Shown: positions 1-5,011 of the stretch, one piece after another
How the letters are laid out: each line of letters opens with the position of its first letter
How positions within the stretch are numbered: the stretch's first letter is position 1
Notes under the pieces: model-generated
What the model saw: the letters and a program-made list of their open reading frames with translations, nothing else
Database searches by the model: none
What the model was told of the DNA's origin: nothing
NCBI GenBank assembly: GCA_021790055.1
Contig: JAJYIL010000284.1
Location: 1 to 5,011, forward strand
Source of the DNA: Bacteroidota bacterium
GTDB taxonomy: Bacteria > Bacteroidota > Ignavibacteria > Ignavibacteriales > Ignavibacteriaceae
Length of the DNA stretch: 5,011 nt
Direction of reading: 5' to 3'
Translations under genes and position numbers: made by a program

Positions 1-1326
1 AGTTTTTTTTCTTCGACCATTACTTGGAAGATTGAGCGGCAACAATCCGCCTTCATTCTTGAGAAGAGTAATTGTCTGGTATGCAGCTTTAAGAGCTAAG
101 CTTCTCTCTTTCTCAAGTCTTACATCTGCCTGAATTAATTTAGGATCGACATAAGGATCTTCAAATAGCCCGAGAAGAAATTTGTATTTTAAAAGGTTCC
201 CTACTAACTCATCTAAAACAGATTCTTTTATTCTACCTTCCTTTACAAGCTGAATCAAGTTTGGATAACAGTCCGGGTCGGGCAATTCAATATTAACTCC
301 GGCATTTACTGCAAGCAGTGCCGCATCGCTTTTGTCCTTAGCAAGTGAATGACCCAGAGTTTCCTCCCGGTGATTTAATTCTGTAATTGCATAATAATCC
401 GAAACAATAAATCCTTTAAAGCCCCATTCATCCCGCAAAACCTTCTTCAGCAGCCATTGGTTTGCGTGGGATGGAATTCCATCAATTTCATTGTAAGAAG
501 CCATTACACTTAAGGCTTTGCCTTCTTTAATCGCTTTCTTAAAAGGATAAAGAAATGTATCTCGAAGAATTCTTTCGGATACATTTACAGGCCCGCAGTT
601 TGTGCCGGATTCCGGTTGCCCGTGAGCGGCAAAATGCTTAAGTGTGGCAATGACTCTTTTCTTATTAAGCTGCCCCGTTTTGGGTTCTACAAATACAGCG
701 TCGCCTTGAAAACCTTTAACTGCTGCTACACCCATTCTTGAGACTAAATATGGATCTTCGCCGAATGTTTCCTCAACCCTTCCCCATCTTGGTTCCCGGG
801 CAACGTCCACAACAGGTGTTAAGGCTTGATGGGCTCCGCGCGAGCGCGCATCTTCGGCAATCGCAGTATAAATTTCCTCAATCAATTCGGGGTTAAATGT
901 CGATGCTAATCCAATTGGCTGCGGATAGCTTGTTGCATCTTTTCCTGCCAAGCCGTGCAGGCATTCTTCATGAAAAATAACCGGTATCCCCAAACGGGTA
1001 TTCTCAACAAGAAACTTCTGTATTTCATTTGCAAGCTTAGCCATTTCTACCGGGGTTAAGCCGCCGTTACTATCGCTTAACCTTCCGATTTGCCCTATGC
1101 CGTTAGGAAGATTTGCCGCCAGCTTTGATACGTCTAACTTACCATCGTCATCAAATATTAACGATTTCTTTTGTCCCCAAATGCATACCATCTGGGCAAC
1201 CTTTTCTTCTAAGGTCATCTGGCTTAGTAAATTATTTACTCTATCTGAGATGGATAATTCAGGATTATTAAATCCTTTTTTCTCTTTTTGCTTTGAAATT
1301 TCCTCAAGGGAAAGCTTGTCTATCAT
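1..1326 (-). CDS. GH3 family beta-glucosidase / beta-xylosidase, 3' end cut by window edge
   Basis: Glycoside hydrolase family 3 enzymes release terminal beta-linked glucose or xylose from oligosaccharides. The 442 codons present are open to base 1. MTLEEKVAQM near residues 37-46 is the usual GH3 opening. FHEECLHG lies near 118-125, VVDVAREPRWGR near 172-183 and FGEDPYLVSRMG just after it. KHFAAHG carries the substrate-binding Lys230-His231, and FIVSDYYA carries Asp310, which matches the family's catalytic nucleophile. LLKNEGGLLPLN near 424-435 is where the GH3 C-terminal domain begins, so roughly the last 300 residues, including any acid/base residue there, lie outside the window. The ATG at 1326 is the first possible start because an in-frame stop lies three codons upstream; AGGG at 1339-1336 is a weak ribosome site 9 nt away. 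There is no signal peptide, so it is probably cytoplasmic. The motif style resembles the GH3 group with mixed xylosidase/glucosidase/arabinosidase activity; the exact substrate cannot be read. Confidence 0.95.
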   Translation of the reverse strand, partial: MIDKLSLEEISKQKEKKGFNNPELSISDRVNNLLSQMTLEEKVAQMVCIWGQKKSLIFDDDGKLDVSKLAANLPNGIGQIGRLSDSNGGLTPVEMAKLANEIQKFLVENTRLGIPVIFHEECLHGLAGKDATSYPQPIGLASTFNPELIEEIYTAIAEDARSRGAHQALTPVVDVAREPRWGRVEETFGEDPYLVSRMGVAAVKGFQGDAVFVEPKTGQLNKKRVIATLKHFAAHGQPESGTNCGPVNVSERILRDTFLYPFKKAIKEGKALSVMASYNEIDGIPSHANQWLLKKVLRDEWGFKGFIVSDYYAITELNHREETLGHSLAKDKSDAALLAVNAGVNIELPDPDCYPNLIQLVKEGRIKESVLDELVGNLLKYKFLLGLFEDPYVDPKLIQADVRLEKERSLALKAAYQTITLLKNEGGLLPLNLPSNGRRKKT

Positions 1327-1383
1327 CTGTAATTACCCTGCTTAATACCAATTATTCAAATTAAATTTATCTATCTCTTATCA

Positions 1384-1401
1384 GTTCAATTTAAATTGAA
1401 C
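1384..1401. promoter_or_regulatory. Perfect 18-bp palindrome, probable operator of the GH3 gene
   Basis: GTTCAATTTAAATTGAAC is a perfect inverted repeat with no mismatch, centred between 1392 and 1393. It begins 7 bp downstream of the predicted -10 box of the GH3 promoter, so it covers the expected transcription start and first transcribed bases, a standard position for repression. The adjacent LacI-type protein is the obvious candidate binder. Against this, LacI-family operators usually have a central CG, whereas here the centre is TA and the core is A/T only. Another regulator could own the site. Confidence 0.6.
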
Positions 1402-1408
1402 CGTTTTA

Positions 1409-1437
1409 ATAATACAAAGAATAAAACACAATGTCAA
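1409..1437 (-). promoter_or_regulatory. Sigma70-type promoter for the GH3 gene
   Basis: On the minus strand TTGACA (1437-1432) matches the -35 consensus exactly. It is followed by a 17-bp spacer and TATTAT (1414-1409), a 5/6 match to the -10 consensus. The expected start near 1402-1400 gives a leader of about 75 nt before the ATG at 1326. The site lies between the lacI-type gene and the GH3 gene, so GH3 can be transcribed independently of the repressor gene. The elements fit the general bacterial consensus rather than the TTG/TAnnTTTG pattern known from Bacteroides. Confidence 0.7.
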
Positions 1438-1498
1438 TAAGAAATTGCCCTAAAGTTCGAAATAATAATTTTTTTGAATGAAAAACCAGGAAGAAAAA

Positions 1499-2530
1499 TT
1501 AATGATTCAAAACTTTAGACGACTCCCTTACGACAAATTCTGTCTCAAGTACGACTCTCTCTATTTGTAAGAATTTTTGGGATTCAATGTTTCTTATAAG
1601 AATTTCTGCTGCCGTCCTGCCGATTTCTTGCTGTGGTGCCCTAATTGTCGTCAGCGGGACCGGGTATATCTTAGCATAAAATATGTCATCGTTACCGATG
1701 ATGGAAATATCTTCCGGAATTTTAATGCTTAGTTCTTTCAAAGCCAGCATTACTGCAAGCGCCTGCATGTCGTTGAAGCATACTATCGCTGTAGGATATT
1801 CTTTACGGTTCTTGTGCTTAAAATATTCTAAGGTTTTTCGGTAACTCTCTTCATGGTCTGAGCCAATAGAGACAATCATACTTTTATTGAAGACCAGCGG
1901 GCTTTCACTGAAAGCATGTCTAAATCCTTCAATTCTTTCCTGAGTATGAGATGAGCTTGGTGGACCGGCAAAGTGGACTATTTTTGTATGCCCGCTTTCC
2001 ATTAAATATTTTACTGCCTTTTTGATTGCACGGATATTATCGATGGCTACTACGTTTGCTTGAATGCCTTTTACATCCTCAAGTAGCACAAAAGGATAAT
2101 TTATCATTTTAAGCTTGAAGAGATGCTCTATCTCTGATGCACCTTCAACAATCGGCGCTATTATTGTCCCCTTAATATCCTTCGTTGAAAAAAGGTGCGA
2201 TAATTTCTTTTCATATTCATGGTCGTTTTCCGAGCTTGCAACTATTACGGAATAACCTTTACTTTTTGCATATTCCCTTGCACCGTTAGCGATTGCAGTA
2301 TAAAACGGGTAGCTTAAATCTTTAATAATTATTCCAATACTCTTATCCCGCATGCCGTTTTTTAGGTTACGGGCAACACCCTTAGGACGAAAATTCAATT
2401 CCTTCATTACATCGAGTATATGATCTCTTGTTTCCGGTTTAACTGTATTCTTACCATTAATTACTGCGGAAATTGTACCTTTGGATACCCCGGCTTTTTT
2501 TGCAACCTCTTCGATCGTAATTTTTTTCAT
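1499..2530 (-). CDS. LacI/GalR-family transcriptional regulator
   Basis: This is a complete 343-residue protein, the usual length for sugar-responsive LacI-family repressors. Residues 4-48 form the helix-turn-helix (ITIEEVAKKAGVSKGTISAV, then NGKNTVKPETRDHI). The hinge helix follows near 48-58 (RPKGVARNLKNG), with Leu56 at the place of the minor-groove lever residue. From about 65 to 340 runs the periplasmic-binding-protein-like effector domain, with family landmarks SIGIIIKDLSYPFY (64-77), HFAGPPSSSHTQERIEGF (187-204), AIVCFNDMQALAV (248-260) and ISIIGNDDI (275-283), then PLTTIRAP. At the specificity positions 17, 18 and 22 it has Lys, Gly and Ala; Ala22 replaces the frequent Arg. The effector is unknown but is probably a sugar from the locus. 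The gene stands alone, 338 bases after the esterase and 172 bases before the GH3 gene, and it probably represses GH3. The start at 2530 has only a weak AGAG-type ribosome site. An AATCGATT palindrome at 2635-2642 could serve autoregulation. Confidence 0.95.
   Translation of the reverse strand: MKKITIEEVAKKAGVSKGTISAVINGKNTVKPETRDHILDVMKELNFRPKGVARNLKNGMRDKSIGIIIKDLSYPFYTAIANGAREYAKSKGYSVIVASSENDHEYEKKLSHLFSTKDIKGTIIAPIVEGASEIEHLFKLKMINYPFVLLEDVKGIQANVVAIDNIRAIKKAVKYLMESGHTKIVHFAGPPSSSHTQERIEGFRHAFSESPLVFNKSMIVSIGSDHEESYRKTLEYFKHKNRKEYPTAIVCFNDMQALAVMLALKELSIKIPEDISIIGNDDIFYAKIYPVPLTTIRAPQQEIGRTAAEILIRNIESQKFLQIERVVLETEFVVRESSKVLNH
1504..1517. repeat. 14-bp direct repeat, copy 1 (inside the lacI-type 3' end)
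   Basis: GATTCAAAACTTTA here is identical to 2574-2587. This copy is coding: on the minus strand it covers most of the codons for the final residues KVLNH of the LacI-type protein. Confidence 0.6.
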
Positions 2531-2573
2531 TAAGCTTAAAACTCTTTCAGCGAGAAAATTAAAAAATAAAAAC

Positions 2574-2587
2574 GATTCAAAACTTTA
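2574..2587. repeat. 14-bp direct repeat, copy 2 (upstream of the lacI-type gene)
   Basis: GATTCAAAACTTTA is identical to 1504-1517 and in the same orientation, 1070 bp apart. This copy is non-coding, 44 to 57 bases upstream of the lacI-type start and just downstream of its predicted -10 box. The two copies therefore bracket almost exactly the lacI-type gene. Confidence 0.6.
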
Positions 2588-2593
2588 AGATTA

Positions 2594-2622
2594 AAAATAT
2601 TACTTACTCCAGCCAAAATCAA
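2594..2622 (-). promoter_or_regulatory. Possible promoter of the lacI-type gene
   Basis: On the minus strand TTGATT (2622-2617), a 17-bp spacer and TATTTT (2599-2594) give a 4/6 plus 4/6 match to the -35 and -10 consensus. The predicted start would be about 55 to 60 bases ahead of the ATG at 2530. In such an A/T-rich region matches of this quality arise by chance, so this is tentative. Confidence 0.3.
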
Positions 2623-2760
2623 TAAAATATTTTCAATCGATTTCGGTCGCTTATATTGCGTTTTAAAGGAGGTCATTTCAATTATGCTGCTGTCAGGTAT
2701 CTCACCGAGAATAATAAATTTCTTTTAACCGGCTTCAACAATTTGAGAATTTACCCTCTT

Positions 2761-2805
2761 GAGCAAAGCATAGGGCAATGGTTCTATGCCCATAGTGCCT
2801 TGCTC
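2761..2805. repeat. Interrupted GC-rich palindrome / hairpin
   Basis: The arms pair in three blocks: GAGCAA (2761-2766) with TTGCTC (2800-2805), GCA (2768-2770) with TGC (2796-2798), and GGGCA (2773-2777) with TGCCC (2787-2791). The terminal loop is 9 nt. Nested inside is a second small palindrome, CTATGCCCATAG (2784-2795). Neither strand shows a clean T-run after the stem, so it is not an obvious intrinsic terminator. Its G/C content stands out from the A/T-rich surroundings. It may be a dispersed REP-like or MITE-like palindromic repeat, or a transcript-stabilising structure behind the esterase gene. Confidence 0.5.
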
Positions 2806-2868
2806 TTTGCAGAAGTAGTATTTTAATTCTTAAAAAAATTTTAAAATTAGATTTATATCTCCTATAAG

Positions 2869-4832
2869 TTAGAAGTCATCCGTTCTAAAAGGTGAGGCAG
2901 GCAAGCCTTCTCTGTTATATAAATTTGCACCTTCCGGATCGTGTGCCCAGGCATAGCGTACTGCAACAGGCTTTGCAATTTCATTATTCCAGACAACAAC
3001 CTTGTTGCCTTCTATCTTTGCATTAGCCCAAACAAACTTTCCATCTGCGCCGGCAATTGAAAAATAGTTGAGCATGCCGTTCCCTTTTGCCACAAGCCCG
3101 CCGCCTACATGTGTAAAGGAAAGAATTATTTTGTTATCTGCAATCTTCATTGATTTATAAATCGGTCCGGAATAAACAACATGATTATCCCCGTAAGCAT
3201 ACTTTTCCGCTGCAAGGAATAGCCTGTAGCCAACGTCCTTTTTATCAAGCGGGTGAATATCATTCCATTCTCCGATGTCATAAGTGACTGCCATACCGGT
3301 ATTCGGAATGGATAGGTCTTCAATTGAGCTTCCCTTAGAAGAGCCCAGTCGCTGTTTACCGGCTCGCTGGTCGGTTCCATAAAATTAGGAAGCTGTACAA
3401 ACAAGAATGGAAAATCTCCTTCATGCCATTTTTCTCTCCAATCGTTTATAAGCGTTACCATAAGGCTATGATAGTCACTCGGTCTACCAGCATTAGATTC
3501 TCCCTGGTACCAGATTGTGCCTTTAATTTTATAATTTAGAAGCGGTGCAATCATAGCATTATACAATCCGAGCGGCATCCATCTTATAAAGGTTTGCCCA
3601 AATAACGGCGGCATCGGTGCGCCGAGTTGATATTTCCAGTTGCCGGCAATATTAATGGTATCACCATCCGCTACGATTGCATAAAGTTTATCGGGAACGA
3701 AGCCGCCTTTCCCGATATTGCTGATTACACGCACGACAATATTATTCTCTCCAGCTTTAAGTACATTAGCGGGAATATTAAACCTGCTAGGGGGATATTG
3801 ATAACTGATCGTTCCGACAAAGGTGCCATTCACGTATGCAGAATCAGCATCGACAATTCTACCTAAAATTAATTTTGCCTGCTTGCCGGCCATCGTAGAA
3901 AGTATGTCGACTTTCTTTCTGAGCCAAACGACTCCATTCACCCAGCCAAGCTTGGTTTCATTTGCCCAGTAACCCGGAACTTTCATAGAGTCCCAACCGG
4001 AAGTATTAAGCGATGGGTCGTACCACATCTGCTGCTTATCTTTATTTCCCTCGTCCACTTTCCATAATTCTGTGTACCAGGCATTTATTCTTGCATCATC
4101 TGCCGCTTCAATTTTTTTTATTAAAGAACTATCCCTGAACATTTCAGCTTCATTATAATATTTAGGAAATTTTTTTAATGCACCGGCGCTTATCCATGAC
4201 TCGATGGGCGAGCCGCCGAGGCTTGAATTAATTAGTCCAACCGGCACCTTAAATTTTTCATAAAGGTATTTTCCAAAGAAATAAGCCGCTGCGGAAAAGT
4301 CGGGTGTATTTTCAGGACTTGCAATCTTCCAGCTGCCCTGCCCGGCAGGCAGGTCTCCCGGTCTTATATCTTCCTGAGGGCTGTTAAAATTATAGCTGTC
4401 CGGGACTTTAAACTGCCTGATATATTTATTTTCAGACCGGGCAATCTCTCCGGGATAATTCCAGCTCACTCTCTTCATCCACAATTCCATATTGGATTGA
4501 CCGGAACAAACCCACACATCGCCAATCATTATATCATGAACCGTAATTGAATTGCTCGCCTCAATTTTCATTTCATACGGACCGCCGGCTTCTATCTTCG
4601 GCAGCGTGATACTCCAATCGCCCTTGTTGTTTGCAACAGTATTGTAAGTTGAATTGATGAAATGCACCGATACTTTTTCATCCTTGCCTGCCCATCCCCA
4701 TATCTTAATATTAACGCCGCGCTGCAGCACCATGCCGTCGCTTACAAGCTTTGGAAGCTTAACTTGACTGTAGGCCGGGAATGTAATAAAGAGAAAAAAG
4801 ATAATAACAAGTCGAGTTGGCTTTAAGTTCAT
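2869..4832 (-). pseudogene. Secreted SASA/sialate O-acetylesterase-family carbohydrate esterase, frameshifted
   Basis: Esterases of this SGNH-fold family remove acetyl groups from sugars. Residues 1-23 look like a signal peptide (hydrophobic VIIFFLFITFPA, then YSQ), so the product should leave the cytoplasm. WVCSGQSNMELWM carries the nucleophile Ser113. LGGSPIESW (205-213) and GTIWYQGESNAG (438-449) are further family blocks. About 270-400 is an inserted beta-sandwich resembling a GH2 sugar-binding domain (GVVWLRKKV, AYVNGTFVG). The reading frame breaks after Thr506 (codon 3317-3315). Unrepaired, it runs 55 unrelated residues and stops at 3147. The correct ending continues in the other frame from 3315 to 2869 (LSIPNTGMAVTYDIG, then EWNDIHP with the Asp/His pair). 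Adding one base gives about 654 residues, with Asp525 and His527. AGGA (4845-4842) is the ribosome site, 9 nt from the ATG at 4832. The insertion recalls family CE20 xyloglucan acetylesterases, so a plant glycan is as likely a substrate as sialate. A sequencing error is possible instead of true decay. Confidence 0.9.
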
Positions 4833-4855
4833 AACAAATTTTCCTGTAATAATAT

Positions 4856-4884
4856 TTTCTAAATATGCTTTTCATTTCATTCAA
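4856..4884 (-). promoter_or_regulatory. Possible promoter of the esterase gene
   Basis: On the minus strand TTGAAT (4884-4879), a 17-bp spacer and TAGAAA (4861-4856) are weak -35 and -10 matches, giving a leader of about 20 bases before the ATG at 4832. The odd palindrome TTCAATTTGAA (4880-4890, 5-bp arms around one base) overlaps the -35 box and could be a regulator site. The evidence is weak in this A/T-rich stretch. Confidence 0.25.
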
Positions 4885-4925
4885 TTTGAAATTACTAGAC
4901 GGCTTAAACAACCTCCCGGAAATTT

Positions 4926-4954
4926 AAGCTGCGATTGCTAAAGATACGCAGCTT
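4926..4954 (-). terminator. Hairpin directly after the T9SS-tail gene, possible terminator
   Basis: AAGCTGCG (4954-4947 on the minus strand) pairs perfectly with CGCAGCTT (4933-4926) across a 13-nt loop. The left arm starts at the last base of the TGA stop of the right-edge gene, the usual place for a 3'-end hairpin. The stem is followed by AAATTTCC rather than a real T-run, so it is at best a weak intrinsic terminator. It separates that gene from the esterase gene. Confidence 0.45.
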
Positions 4955-5011
4955 CATTTTAGCAGAACCAGCTTTTTTGTATCGGTAAAATTTCCCGCGC
5001 ATAATTGATAT
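4954..5011 (-). CDS. C-terminal end of a type IX secretion (por) substrate
   Basis: Only the last 18 codons and the TGA stop (4956-4954) are in the window; the rest lies beyond the right edge. The translation YQLCAGNFTDTKKLVLLK matches the final strand of the type A T9SS C-terminal sorting domain, whose members typically end in a pattern like Y-x-L-x-A-G-x-(F)-x-x-T-K-K-(L/M)-V-L-x-K. This tail directs proteins through the type IX machinery to the cell surface or outside, after which it is usually cleaved. The catalytic or binding part of the protein is not visible, so its function is unknown; beside a carbohydrate locus an exported glycan-active protein is a reasonable guess. Cys at the fourth residue is unusual where Thr or Lys is common. 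Confidence 0.75.
   Translation of the reverse strand, partial: YQLCAGNFTDTKKLVLLK

Larger units (their letters stand above)
2531..2868. other. 338-base intergenic region without a convincing gene
   Basis: This A/T-rich gap lies between the esterase stop and the lacI-type start. Near the esterase stop, AATTTTAAAATT (2837-2848) is a palindrome which on the minus strand runs into seven T. It could act as a weak terminator but has no G/C in the stem. A GC-rich interrupted hairpin sits at 2761-2805. On the plus strand a perfect Shine-Dalgarno match, AAAGGAGGT (2665-2673), precedes an ATG at 2684 and a 14-codon frame ending at 2728. AATCGATT (2635-2642) is a small CG-centred palindrome upstream of the predicted lacI promoter. 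A 46-codon minus-strand open frame (2676-2536) has no ribosome site and no recognisable family, so it is not called a gene. Confidence 0.6.

Noticed and set aside
1097..1345. 82-codon plus-strand open frame
   Set aside because: It lies antisense across the N-terminal part of the GH3 gene, has no recognisable motif, and is a shadow of that coding sequence.
2665..2673. Minus-strand ACCTCCTTT as a 16S rRNA 3' end remnant
   Set aside because: Only the nine bases match; the preceding sequence has no resemblance to the conserved end of 16S rRNA.
2536..2676. 46-codon minus-strand open frame upstream of the lacI-type gene
   Set aside because: No ribosome site, low-complexity A/T-driven composition, and no family resemblance; expected by chance in such sequence.
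2690..2715. Minus-strand GGTGAGATACCTGA as part of a TPP-type riboswitch
   Set aside because: Only a short string is reminiscent; the second conserved half and the closing stems are absent.
2869..3294. 141-codon frame as an independent gene starting at ATG 3294
   Set aside because: Its ATG is an internal Met of the conserved NTGMAV stretch, no ribosome site precedes it, and it contains the C-terminal block of the esterase; it is the displaced end of that gene.
3313..3320. Programmed -1 ribosomal frameshift in the esterase gene
   Set aside because: The sequence at the break (AAG ACC TAT) is not a slippery X XXY YYZ heptamer, and this enzyme family is not known to use frameshifting. A mutation or sequencing error is simpler.
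3627..3866. 79-codon plus-strand open frame
   Set aside because: It is antisense to the inserted beta-sandwich region of the esterase, with no family features or ribosome site.

Overview
All recognisable genes in this window read from the minus strand, and together they look like part of a carbohydrate-use locus from a low-GC bacterium of the Bacteroidota/Ignavibacteria (FCB) group. The best lineage evidence is a short gene end at the right edge. It encodes a typical type IX secretion (por) sorting tail, and that secretion system is confined to this group. The SASA-type esterase with an inserted beta-sandwich domain and the GH3 enzyme style fit the same group. The assignment to Ignavibacteria in particular is only an impression.

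In the direction of transcription (right to left) the layout is as follows. (1) 5011-4954 is the last 18 codons of a T9SS-exported protein, followed at once by an 8-bp inverted repeat. (2) 4832-2869 is a secreted SGNH/SASA carbohydrate esterase of the sialate O-acetylesterase family. One missing base near 3315 breaks it and separates the catalytic Ser half from the Asp/His half. (3) 2868-2531 is a 338-base intergenic region with no convincing gene. It holds a GC-rich interrupted hairpin, an orphan perfect Shine-Dalgarno sequence on the plus strand, and a weak promoter for the next gene. (4) 2530-1499 is a complete LacI-family repressor. (5) 1498-1327 is a short regulatory gap with a near-consensus sigma70-type promoter (TTGACA, 17 bp, TATTAT) and, 7 bp past the -10 box, a perfect 18-bp palindrome. 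(6) 1326-1 is a GH3 beta-glucosidase/beta-xylosidase with no signal peptide, cut by the window edge at the start of its C-terminal domain.

The likely joint role, by inference, is stepwise use of an acetylated plant oligo- or polysaccharide. The exported esterase would remove acetyl groups outside the cytoplasm. The cytoplasmic GH3 enzyme would split the imported oligosaccharides. The LacI-type protein would sense a sugar and repress GH3 through the palindrome over its start site. No mobile element, CRISPR array, tRNA or rRNA was seen. I found no clear previously undescribed system. The most useful points are the promoter/operator, the frameshift, the palindromic hairpin and the 14-bp direct repeat bracketing the lacI-type gene.
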